This document shows positions 1 to 5,614 of a stretch of DNA of 7,986 nt, in pieces. This DNA comes from JASSUD01 sp031963005 (GTDB lineage Bacteria; Pseudomonadota; Gammaproteobacteria; Burkholderiales; Burkholderiaceae). The stretch spans positions 1 to 7,986 of the forward strand of contig JASSUL010000024.1 in NCBI GenBank assembly GCA_031963005.1, written 5' to 3'. The number at the start of each line of letters is the position of its first letter. Positions within the stretch are counted from its first letter, which is position 1. The notes beneath the pieces are model-generated. The model did no database searches and was not told the DNA's origin. It saw only the letters and a list, made by a program, of their open reading frames with translations. Both the position numbers and the translations under genes were made by a program.

Positions 1-123
1 TTGAGATTTCTCTGATGTCTAATCAGCATCTTTATAAAGAAATACCCAACAGCAAAACATACATCAATCCCCTGATTATTGTGACTTGCTGTCTTTTAAG
101 TAAGAAAAAACCTGCTAAGAAAC
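1..123. other. AT-rich flank of the IS150-type element, no assignable gene
   Basis: I see no complete gene here. On the minus strand an open stretch runs from the IS edge (121) to a TAA at 34-32 and encodes about 29 mostly hydrophobic residues (contains FLAGFFLLKRQQ and MYVLLLGISL). It could be the tail of a gene cut by the IS insertion, but it has no start and no recognisable family. Joining it to the sequence beyond the other IS end (after 1570) does not restore an obvious reading frame. Confidence 0.3.
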
Positions 124-146
124 TGAGGTGACCCCATAAAGTTAGA
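124..146. repeat. Terminal inverted repeat at the orfB end of the IS150-type element
   Basis: This 23-bp end reads TGAGGTGACCCCA then TAAAGTTAGA. It matches the reverse complement of 1548-1570 at all but four positions. The outer base 123 (C) also pairs with 1571 (G), so the repeat may extend by one base. Confidence 0.9.
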
Positions 147-168
147 TGGAAAAGTATCTAGCAATGAG

Positions 169-206
169 AGGACTGAGTCCGGTGCAATACCGAATTCAGT
201 CCTTTT
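169..206 (+). terminator. Hairpin with T-run near the orfB end, reading into the IS
   Basis: Arms 169-182 (AGGACTGAGTCCGG) and 190-203 (CCGAATTCAGTCCT) pair over 14 positions with one G-T wobble and one mismatch around a 7-base loop. They are followed by TTT-AA-TTTT. On the plus strand this has the form of a rho-independent terminator for transcripts entering the element from the left flank, antisense to the transposase. It lies within the last codons of orfB. Confidence 0.5.
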
Positions 207-993
207 AATTTTAGCTTGATGCGTTCGTGGTTGTAGTAATGGATATAGCTTTCCAAGCCCTCTTGCAACTGCTTGATATTACTAAATTTATTTAAATAAA
301 AGAATTCAGATTTTAAGGTGCCAAAAAAGCTTTCCATTGCTGCATTATCGAGGCAGTTCCCCTTGCATGACATACTTTGTGTGATGCCTTTTTGCACAAG
401 TAAGCGCCGATAGGCAGGCATTTGATAATGCCATCCTTGGTCTGAATGCAGGAGGAGTGGATCATTGGGCTTTAAGCAAGTGAATGCTTTTTTGAGCATG
501 CTATCTACCATCCCAAATAGTGGACGTTGCGCAATCTCATAGGCAATAATCTCCGCATTGTATAAGTCCATCACTGGCGAGAGATACAACTTCTGGCCGG
601 CCACGTTGAACTCAGTTACATCGGTCACCCATTTCTGATTATGGCGCTCGGCCCCAGACTGTCGTCGCAAGGCGTTCGGTGCAATGCGTCCTACCAGCCC
701 CCTATAAGATCGGTATTTCTTTACGCGCACAAGGGACTTGAGTTGGAGTTGCCCCATAAGGTGTTGGACAGTCTTGTGATTAACCTGAAGCCCCATCTGT
801 CAAAGAGTACCCGTAATACGACGATATCCATATCGCCCTTTATGGTGTGCAAAAATAGTGAGAATCTTCGTTTTAAGCATGGCGTGCTTATCCACCGCCT
901 GTAATACCTTTTTGTGATAGTCAAAGGTGCTGCGTGCCAGACCTGCGACCTTGAGCACACCAGAAATAGGGTACTGTTGCCTTAATTCAAGCA

Positions 994-1520
994 CTATTTG
1001 CGCTTTTTGTTTTGCGTTGCTTTCTGGTTTACTTGAATCAAGGCCCTGAGCTTTTTTAGATACGCATTCTCCATGCGTAAATAATCCAGCTCCTTGATCA
1101 ACTGCTCTCGCGTGGAAATCTCCTCCTTTGATGATGGAGATAATGGGGGAGGTGTATCTGGCATCTTTTTCGGGGGGGGGCTGGTCGGCGCGGATAAAGG
1201 GCTTGTATACCTCTAGCATCATACAAGCGCTCCCAGGACGATACGGTGCCCTTATTACGAATATCAAAATAGGCTGCCGTTTCTCGATACGACCATGAAC
1301 GCTCTCGCATGTGCTTCAGTACTAATAGCTTAAATTGCAGGCTATATGAACTATATTTCTTTTTAAAACTTTCCTGTCCATGGATTTGGTAAGTAACCAC
1401 CCACTCTTGTACCGTTCCATAGTCAATGCCATATTGCTGACCCACTTCCCTGTAACCAGCTTGACCAGACAAATAAGTCGTGACCGCTTTTAGCTTCAAT
1501 TCCCTACTGTGCTTACTCAT
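994..1520 (-). pseudogene. IS150-type orfA, helix-turn-helix protein, frameshifted in a C9 tract
   Basis: OrfA binds the IS ends and supplies the N-terminus of the OrfAB transposase. The chosen start is the ATG at 1520 (MSKHSRELKLKAV), typical for the family. Two helix-turn-helix segments are visible at about residues 22-42 (GYREVGQQYGIDYGTVQEW) and 77-98 (SYRETAAYFDIRNKGTVSSW). The frame then enters GIQALYPRRPAPP and is thrown off by a run of nine C (minus strand; plus-strand G at about 1172-1180). Shifting by one base after the run restores a typical OrfA tail: KKMPDTPPPLSPSS, a leucine-zipper-like stretch (REQLIKELDYLRMENAYLKK), and a TAG at 996-994. A C10 tract would give one 175-codon gene, close to the usual length for the group. 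As read, the frame runs out of family sequence and stops at 1098. An assembly or sequencing error in the homopolymer is possible. Confidence 0.88.
1051..1057 (-). promoter_or_regulatory. A-AAA-AAG slippery heptamer for programmed -1 frameshifting
   Basis: On the minus strand the restored orfA frame reads CTA AAA AAG CTC. Slipping back one base at A-AAA-AAG gives AAA AAA GCT CAG, which is exactly where the orfB frame begins (KKAQGLDSS). This is the canonical IS3-family recoding signal. It is intact, but it is out of reach of ribosomes starting at the orfA ATG because of the upstream C9 frameshift. Confidence 0.85.
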
Positions 1521-1521
1521 G

Positions 1522-1562
1522 AAAAAACCCCAAGAGTCAGATTCGTGTCTCACTTTTTGGGG
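1522..1562 (-). terminator. Hairpin with T6 run just before the orfA start codon
   Basis: On the minus strand the arm CCCCAAAAAGTGAGA (1562-1548, inside the terminal repeat) pairs with TCTGACTCTTGGGG (1541-1528), with one bulge and one mismatch. It is followed directly by TTTTTTC (1527-1521) and the orfA ATG. This has the form of a rho-independent terminator that would stop transcription entering from outside the IS. A transcript starting inside the left arm would lack half the stem and escape it. IS elements are known to protect themselves from impinging transcription; its action here is inference. Confidence 0.55.
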
Positions 1563-1570
1563 TCACTTCA
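1548..1570. repeat. Terminal inverted repeat at the orfA end of the IS150-type element
   Basis: Read on the minus strand this end begins TGAAGTGACCCCAAAAAGTG, matching the 124-146 repeat at all but four positions. It also forms one arm of the inward-facing terminator hairpin. Confidence 0.9.
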
Positions 1571-1610
1571 GATTATTCTTCAACATTTCTTTTATCAAGA
1601 TTGCCAATCT

Positions 1611-1811
1611 TTAAGCTGTTGGTATTTGTAAAGATAACTCAAAAAACGCTTGCTTATATAGATCACTTGATCTCTTTTTTGCATTGATTTCTTGTGATTT
1701 TGAGAAGCCACAAGCCAGCATAGAAATGATACCCAAAGTCCAACATACGATGAATTCAGAATCAGTTTTTTGAGGATTTCTCCAATCGTACTTAGATTGC
1801 GCATTAATCAT
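1611..1811 (-). CDS. Small hypothetical protein, one predicted membrane segment
   Basis: This is a 66-codon frame starting MINAQSKYDWRNPQK. It has one hydrophobic stretch at about residues 20-36 (FIVCWTLGIISMLACGF) followed by a basic, polar tail. I do not recognise a family. A second frame on the same strand (1804-1595, 69 codons) overlaps almost all of it, and composition alone does not settle which is real. I prefer this one because the hydrophobic segment is followed by a charged tail and its stop precedes the IS edge cleanly. No good ribosome binding site is visible (AGTAGG lies too close to the ATG). It lies about 100 bp downstream of the 207-residue gene on the same strand and shares its AT-rich composition. 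It may be a remnant rather than a working gene. Confidence 0.3.
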   Translation of the reverse strand: MINAQSKYDWRNPQKTDSEFIVCWTLGIISMLACGFSKSQEINAKKRSSDLYKQAFFELSLQIPTA

Positions 1812-1913
1812 GCCTACTACACTGAAAATAAGAGGAATAATAAATAATTTTTATATTGCTGCATAGTTCTCAGATGATACTTTAGAATTTTTACCTCTTT
1901 CTAATATATTTTT

Positions 1914-2537
1914 TTATGATTCAGGTAAATTTTCCAATAACACTTCATAAATATCTTCTGATAATTCATCGTAATAAGATGGATTCCATATTAATTTAGA
2001 TATTAATAAATCAATATTAATTTCTGGGCGAGGAGATGATCTTCTATGAAACTCATTTAAAACTATTTGATGTAGTATGGATTTTCCTGATTTAATCATA
2101 AAATACCCTCCAATCCAGGACATCAAGCTAACTGCCAATACAAAATAATCTATTATTAATGTTCCTGCTTTTTTAGTATCAGCCTTAAGCAAATAGGCTA
2201 TATGCAAAATAGCAATGCAAGATACTACAGGTGCTATCTTAATGGTTTTACCACCATCTTTAAGAACTTTATCAGCGCTCTTTAATTTCAATCCAGATTC
2301 AATAGGCAAATTATTTAACAATTTATCTAAATTTTCTTGAGATAAATTATTTAAATCATTATCATTATTTAATAAATGAATAAGTAAATTTTCAAAATCG
2401 CTAGACGGATTTTGGGGTGCTTGCGAAGAGGAGCCTGTTTCAGGCATGTTAACAGCCTGATACGAAGTTGATGGCGCTCTTGATGCGGGCAATAAAGGCG
2501 CGTTAGTTTGATTAGGAATGGAAGTGGTTGCATACAT
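1914..2537 (-). CDS. Hypothetical AT-rich protein with two predicted membrane segments
   Basis: This is a 207-residue protein of unrecognised family. Residues 1-50 are polar and rich in S, T, P, N and Q (contains TNAPLLPASRAPSTSYQAV and GSSSQAPQNPSS). Residues 50-80 form a leucine/asparagine-rich stretch with repeated NNL and LLNN. Two hydrophobic segments lie at about 101-118 and 126-148, separated by a short KADTKKAG turn, which suggests a membrane hairpin. The C-terminal 50 residues are charged and end YEVLLENLPES. No enzyme motif is visible. A low-complexity, disordered N-terminus ahead of a hairpin is seen in secreted or inclusion-membrane proteins of intracellular bacteria, but that role is inference. 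The ATG at 2537 follows a weak AAGAAG, with a TATAAT-like box at 2575-2570 upstream on the minus strand. The N-terminal motif resembles the repeats in the ORF at 6858-7663. Confidence 0.65.
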   Translation of the reverse strand: MYATTSIPNQTNAPLLPASRAPSTSYQAVNMPETGSSSQAPQNPSSDFENLLIHLLNNDNDLNNLSQENLDKLLNNLPIESGLKLKSADKVLKDGGKTIKIAPVVSCIAILHIAYLLKADTKKAGTLIIDYFVLAVSLMSWIGGYFMIKSGKSILHQIVLNEFHRRSSPRPEINIDLLISKLIWNPSYYDELSEDIYEVLLENLPES

Positions 2538-2668
2538 AATAAGTTATTCTTCTTAATTAAGATAACAAAATTATATATATTATTTTAAGGTTTTTTATTT
2601 CAATATAAGGGAAACAAAGTATTTTTTAAAATGAGTAATATCGTTACTAAAGCTCTATATATAGGGGA
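2538..2668. other. AT-rich intergenic region between divergent genes
   Basis: This is the upstream region of the 207-residue gene. On the minus strand a TATAAT lies at 2575-2570, and a TTGAAA at 2603-2598 is the nearest -35-like box. The spacing of 22 bases is too long for a standard promoter, so I do not call one. No ORF or RNA gene is visible. Confidence 0.35.
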
Positions 2669-2682
2669 AGGTCATATGACCT
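2669..2682. promoter_or_regulatory. 14-bp perfect palindrome overlapping a start codon, possible operator
   Basis: AGGTCATATGACCT is its own reverse complement. It sits between the AT-rich intergenic region and the phage-derived segment and overlaps the ATG (2676) of a 37-codon frame and part of its ribosome binding site. It could be a dimeric regulator site or could hide the start in mRNA. Nothing else in the window repeats it. Confidence 0.3.
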
Positions 2683-2789
2683 ATAAAAATACCACAGTAA
2701 TATCTATTCGGAGCACACTACATTTCATAAAGCAGGGTGCTCTCCTTTTCCCTTCTCAGGCTGCGTTCTTAACGCCTTGGGGGACATAG
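2676..2789 (+). CDS. Possible 37-residue small ORF
   Basis: An ATG preceded by AGGGGAAGG (about 4 bases away) opens a frame beginning MTYKNTTVISIRSTLHF and ending at a TAG at 2787-2789. It is too short to assign, has no recognisable motif and may be chance. It is listed because the ribosome binding site is the best on this strand nearby and the palindrome overlaps its start. Confidence 0.2.
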   Translation: MTYKNTTVISIRSTLHFIKQGALLFPSQAAFLTPWGT

Positions 2790-2821
2790 TTTACTGGTTT
2801 GCTGTTCATTTCCTCCGAACT

Positions 2822-3235
2822 ATGCCCATTACTTCCGACGATCTGCGCGAACTGACTAAAGTCTTGCTTGATAACTATCTCCGCAATATTCCGATTGATA
2901 AAATCGGTGTAGAGCATCCCTTACTCAAACGCTGCTTAGCCAAACACAAACTGTTTTTTGGTGCACGGCAACATATTGCGGAGAACGTACGCAAAGACTA
3001 CGGCAGTCACTTCACCTGGGCCTATGGCAAAACCACTGTGGAATTTAATAAGCACCATACGACCGAAAAAATATAGTTTCCATGGCGGTGCGCGGTGAAT
3101 AGCTTTTTAGATTATGACCGCTTGTTTGGGGCAGGAATCGATGTGCTGGAAGGGGGGAGCAGCGAATATTGGCTGGCGCAGAATGAGAAGGTGAAGGTAA
3201 AATTACTAAGCATGATTTCATTTCTTCTCTCCTGA
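2822..3235 (+). pseudogene. Phage structural (capsid-like) protein remnant with in-frame TAG
   Basis: From the ATG at 2822 the frame reads MPITSDDLRELTKVLLDNY, then HPLLKRCLAKHKLFFGARQ, FTWAYGKTTVEFNKHHTTEK, and a TAG at 3074-3076. The same frame continues FPWRCAVNSFLDYDRLFGAG and EYWLAQNEKVKVK before homology-like sequence fades at about 3200 and a TGA closes it at 3233-3235. The pattern resembles the N-terminal quarter to third of phage major-capsid-type proteins (start MxITxxDLREL, later FPWR, then DYDRLFxxGI). That recognition is from memory of the family and is moderate only. The remnant is C-terminally truncated and interrupted, so it is non-functional. No other phage gene is recognisable beside it. 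Confidence 0.45.
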
Positions 3236-4045
3236 TAAAACTTATATAACTGCATTAGATTTGCTTTCAATTTACTGTGAGGCAGTCTACAAGTTATAGA
3301 TCAGGGAAAAAAATATATAATTGAAATAGGGCTTTATCTATATATAAGCATCGTAGCTTAAGGTATCAAAAATAAAATATAAAGCGTTAGACCATTCATA
3401 GATCGCATTCATGAAAAAACTCTAATAAAGAAGGGGGACGAGATGCCGATGCTTCCTCAGATAAACAGCCCGTGAGGCGCAACGTACTGACGGAATACGG
3501 ATCATCCTGTGGATGCACCACGGCATGTATGGTAGATATAGCGCCCTCCTTAGATTGGATATACCAACAGAGAGAGGAATAGCAGGTTATGCAGAGTGAG
3601 GCTTGCAAAGGCAGAGTGCTTACGCGCTTTGAGATAAGGGTGGTGAAGGAAATATTGGGGGATCTGGATACGAATGAGCGTGAAACATAGCTTGTTCCTT
3701 AAATGGGTCTGTTCCCTACTGCCTCCGCTTCTAAACAAGGGTGGCAGGACCAAGCAGGATTAGAAGGCCGTCACTTAGGAAATAGCAAGTCCAAAGGCTT
3801 CCCTGCAAGGCTCTGCCATAGGAGCAAAACCAAACTTAAGTGTCGGGGCTTCTAAACCCCAGCTGTCTTTTATTTTATCGATAGCAAATTTACCATTGGC
3901 TTGTGCAGTGACTAAAATAAACCTGGTTCGAGAACTTTTTTGAGAGCAGAGTGCGAAATAAGGAACAAATTCGTTTATTTTTGGATTCTGTCAGGCTGAA
4001 ATCATCATCGTAAAACTGCGCAACCCCCGTCCTGCCATGGGTTTG
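3236..4045. other. Long stretch without a recognisable intact gene
   Basis: The part up to about 3400 is AT-rich and apparently noncoding. From 3400 to 3770 composition is more balanced and several short frames exist on both strands. They include a plus-strand 33-codon frame at 3589-3690 (MQSEACKGRVLTRFEIRVV) lying in the same frame as open sequence before 3580, and minus-strand frames at 3396-3753. None shows a family motif, a good ribosome binding site or clear strand preference. The region could hold decayed phage or IS sequence. One minus-strand fragment (3775-3993) is listed separately. Confidence 0.4.
3775..3993 (-). pseudogene. Unidentified coding-like fragment without a start
   Basis: An open minus-strand frame runs from a stop at 3993-3991 to a TAA at 3777-3775. 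It encodes about 71 residues including NPKINEFVPYFALCSQK, FILVTAQANGKFAIDKIKD and GLEAPTLKFGFAPMAEP. The residue mix looks protein-like, but no start codon with a ribosome binding site is present and I do not recognise the family. It may be the 3' remnant of a lost gene or a chance frame. Confidence 0.25.
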
Positions 4046-4089
4046 CACCAATTTAAAGCCGCATCCAAAGATGCGGCTTTAAATTGGTG
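4046..4089. terminator. Perfect 20-bp hairpin, probable bidirectional terminator
   Basis: CACCAATTTAAAGCCGCATC (4046-4065) is followed by the loop CAAA and its exact reverse complement (4070-4089). The GC core GCCGCATC/GATGCGGC flanked by AAA and TTT is a common bidirectional rho-independent terminator form. The perfect stem is longer than most terminators, so a mobile palindromic repeat is an alternative. Confidence 0.6.
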
Positions 4090-4230
4090 GTGCAGTTCCA
4101 GTTAAAAACAAACTTGTCTCATGGAGTAATGCGGGTTAGTGCGGATTTATGAAGGTTTCTAAAATCATATAACGGTTAAGGTACTAGCAGGAACCACAGT
4201 TTATCTAGATGGAGTCCCAGCAGATTGTTG

Positions 4231-4374
4231 GTAAGCGGACGACGCGCGCTTACTAATGCTCACCGCTGTATAGCCCCAACTCACGCAGAACAGGAGAGCA
4301 AGATGGCACCAGCAATAAAAGAGGTCAGAAGTCAAGCCATCGAACATTTACGTAAAGCACATCATTTAGGGTGA
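4231..4374 (+). mobile_element. Possible left-end fragment of an IS66-type element
   Basis: The segment opens GTAAGCG and has the complementary CGCTTAC at 4247-4253. GTAAGCG is a tip typical of IS66-family elements. A small frame with a strong ribosome binding site starts 72 bases in, about where the first IS66 ORF normally begins. The recognisable part ends around the frame's stop, and no transposase (TnpC) follows. The call rests on tip similarity and layout from memory, so confidence is low. Confidence 0.3.
4303..4374 (+). pseudogene. 23-codon N-terminal fragment, possible IS66 accessory ORF
   Basis: AGGAG at 4292-4296 precedes the ATG by six bases. The frame reads MAPAIKEVRSQAIEHLRK and stops at a TGA at 4372-4374. 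Its polar helical start resembles the N-terminus of a small DNA-binding or IS accessory protein. The abrupt stop suggests truncation. Too short for a firm assignment. Confidence 0.3.
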
Positions 4375-4413
4375 CCAGACCGGCTGCAGGCCAGCTTTTG
4401 GTTACTCGATTTG

Positions 4414-4452
4414 CGCTGAGTTGGACCAGATGCCTATCTGGAAACCTCAGCG
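4414..4452 (-). terminator. Nested hairpin directly after the HD-kinase stop codon
   Basis: An outer stem CGCTGAG/CTCAGCG (4414-4420 with 4446-4452) encloses an inner stem CCAGAT/ATCTGG (4426-4431 with 4436-4441). It abuts the stop codon of the minus-strand gene. No T-run follows, so it may act in mRNA 3'-end stability or rho-assisted termination rather than as a classic terminator. Confidence 0.35.
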
Positions 4453-5580
4453 TCAGTAAATGACAATGTGTGCTTCGGTCGGTAGCGGGAGATCCCATCG
4501 CACGAGCATTCCCTCGAGAGTCCTGTTTGATAATGAAGTGTCACGCCGACTGTTTCGACGAAGAAGCTCTGCGCGGGGTTTCTCCAGATAAACCAGCGTT
4601 ACCTCGGCGTGGTATGCGAACAGTAGGTCCAGCGTTTTCTTGCGCATCAATGCAGAGAGGTTCGTGGCATTCCAGACGAACGCCGTTTTCCGCCGCAGCA
4701 AATCTTTTGCCTTGTCGATTGCGAGATGCGCCACCAGTCCCTCATTCTTTCCATAGCGTAATCCCAGCTCCTCCCGGGTATTGTCAAATGAAACGACAGG
4801 TAGGTCGGGATGGTGCTGGTTAATCCATGTGTTCTTGCCAGAAGCTGGCAGCCCGGACATCACGATCACTTTCGCGCCCGGCTCCTGAAACAGCCTGTAT
4901 TCAGGATGAACGTCTGCGCCGCGAAAGTAGTTGACCGCCGTATGCGTGTCCGCGAAGTCGCGTGGCCGTCCGTAGCAGTTTTCCTCTCGCGCAAGCTCCC
5001 TGAACAGTTCGATATTGTCGAGCACCCGCTGCATGTCCTGACAGAGCCGGCCACGCATGTCGGCTTCTGCCAGCATGGCGAGTAACCGGATATCCAGTTG
5101 CCACGAGAGTTCGCGAACGATGAACTCGGGGGATCCCCGACGCGAACCGTCCATCGCAAAGAACGGCACCTGGTGAACGCTGATAAGGCGGCAGATAGCT
5201 TCGCGGACATCGAACGGGACGCCGATATCCCACAGGGCAATGCGCGCATCGATGGAGCCTTTTCGGGAATGTCCAGGCTGGCTAATCGTTCCCGTTACGG
5301 GGTCGATGACTGTGGTGCTGTACTTGGCGATGTCGTGCAACAGCGCTGCGAAGAAGACCACCTCCTGGTCAGCCCTCGGCGCAGCCTGGTACTCGGCCAT
5401 TGCCAGCAGTTCTTCCACGACCATCATCGTGTGCGTCCATACATCGCCCTCGCCGTGATGCTTTGGCTCCTGAGGCGTTGTTTTCGCGAACGACAGCGCG
5501 GGAAATACCTCCAGGCACGCCTGGAAATCCGGCGATTGACCCGGTGCAGGCACCAGTGTCTGCAATTGTTCGTACTTCAT
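4453..5580 (-). CDS. HD-Pnk-like end-healing enzyme (HD phosphoesterase plus 5'-polynucleotide kinase)
   Basis: This intact 375-residue cytosolic protein has an N-terminal HD phosphohydrolase domain (about residues 40-200) and a C-terminal P-loop kinase domain (about 235-375). The HD part shows H50 (VWTH), the H82-D83 pair (LLHDIAK), H104, H136 (SVHQVP) and D173 (AEADMR) as likely metal ligands. The kinase part has a Walker A loop at 243-251 (GLPASGKNT), D266 in VSFDNTRE as a likely acceptor-site acid, WNATN at 303-307 and an arginine-rich lid (RRNSRRD, 341-347). This order matches HD-Pnk (studied in Runella slithyformis): a 2',3'-phosphoesterase that heals 3' ends joined to a kinase that phosphorylates 5'-OH ends, often encoded beside an ATP-dependent RNA ligase. 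The loop has N250 after the lysine where S, T or D is commoner. I start at the ATG at 5580 because AAGGAG lies five bases upstream; the frame is open up to 5679, but that extension overlaps the upstream gene's end. It is GC-rich, unlike its neighbours, suggesting acquisition from another lineage. Confidence 0.88.
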   Translation of the reverse strand: MKYEQLQTLVPAPGQSPDFQACLEVFPALSFAKTTPQEPKHHGEGDVWTHTMMVVEELLAMAEYQAAPRADQEVVFFAALLHDIAKYSTTVIDPVTGTISQPGHSRKGSIDARIALWDIGVPFDVREAICRLISVHQVPFFAMDGSRRGSPEFIVRELSWQLDIRLLAMLAEADMRGRLCQDMQRVLDNIELFRELAREENCYGRPRDFADTHTAVNYFRGADVHPEYRLFQEPGAKVIVMSGLPASGKNTWINQHHPDLPVVSFDNTREELGLRYGKNEGLVAHLAIDKAKDLLRRKTAFVWNATNLSALMRKKTLDLLFAYHAEVTLVYLEKPRAELLRRNSRRDTSLSNRTLEGMLVRWDLPLPTEAHIVIY

Positions 5581-5585
5581 AGCCA

Positions 5586-5591
5586 CTCCTT
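5586..5591 (-). promoter_or_regulatory. Ribosome binding site that fixes the HD-kinase start
   Basis: On the minus strand AAAAGGAG is followed by TGGCT and ATG. A consensus-like site with five-base spacing makes 5580 the start instead of the in-frame ATG at 5679. Confidence 0.75.
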
Positions 5592-5614
5592 TTGCAGCAG
5601 AAGGCCCAGTTTTC

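Larger units (their letters stand above)
158..1057 (-). pseudogene. IS150-type orfB, DDE transposase, interrupted by an in-frame TGA
   Basis: This is the catalytic part of the IS3-family transposase, normally made as an OrfAB fusion after a -1 frameshift at 1057-1051. From there the frame reads KKAQGLDSSKPESN and continues through the HTH_21-type segment (IVLELRQQYPISGVLKVAGL, then GRYGYRRITGTL). A TGA stop follows at 802-800, after which the same frame resumes with QMGLQVNHKTV. In relatives this position is usually an arginine, so a single CGA to TGA change would explain it. The downstream half (212 codons from the ATG at 796) keeps the rve integrase core: the first D in WVTDVTEF, the second in HSDQG and the E in AAMESFFGTLK. 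The last two are separated by 35 residues (DD35E), and a lysine sits seven residues after the E. The gene ends 12 bp inside the terminal repeat. The two halves are individually open, but no intact transposase can be made from this copy. Confidence 0.9.
124..1570 (-). mobile_element. IS3-family, IS150-group insertion sequence (complete ends, inactivated genes)
   Basis: The element is about 1447 bp, close to the usual 1.4-1.5 kb of the IS150 group. It is bounded by 23-bp imperfect inverted repeats that start TGA(G/A)GTGACCCCA at each tip. Inside, on the minus strand, are orfA (helix-turn-helix protein) and orfB (DDE transposase) in a -1 frame relationship joined by an A6G slippery heptamer, which is the standard IS3 layout. 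Both genes are damaged: orfA by an indel in a C9 tract, orfB by an in-frame TGA. No target-site duplication is visible: the three bases outside each tip are AAC on the left and GAT on the right. That suggests an old insertion or later rearrangement at one end. The copy could still be mobilised by a related active transposase, since both ends look intact (inference). Confidence 0.93.

Noticed and set aside
641..1267. Plus-strand and alternative minus-strand ORFs across the IS150-type element
   Set aside because: They overlap orfA/orfB sequence with clear transposase motifs. The ATG at 1267 is in the orfB frame but upstream of the slippery site and encodes nothing family-like before it.
3396..3753. 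Minus-strand ORFs of 67 and 70 codons
   Set aside because: They overlap each other, lack ribosome binding sites and family motifs, and are matched by equally open sequence on the other strand.
3925..3935. T-arm-like GGTTCGAGAAC as part of a tRNA gene
   Set aside because: No matching acceptor, D-arm or anticodon stem can be built around it.
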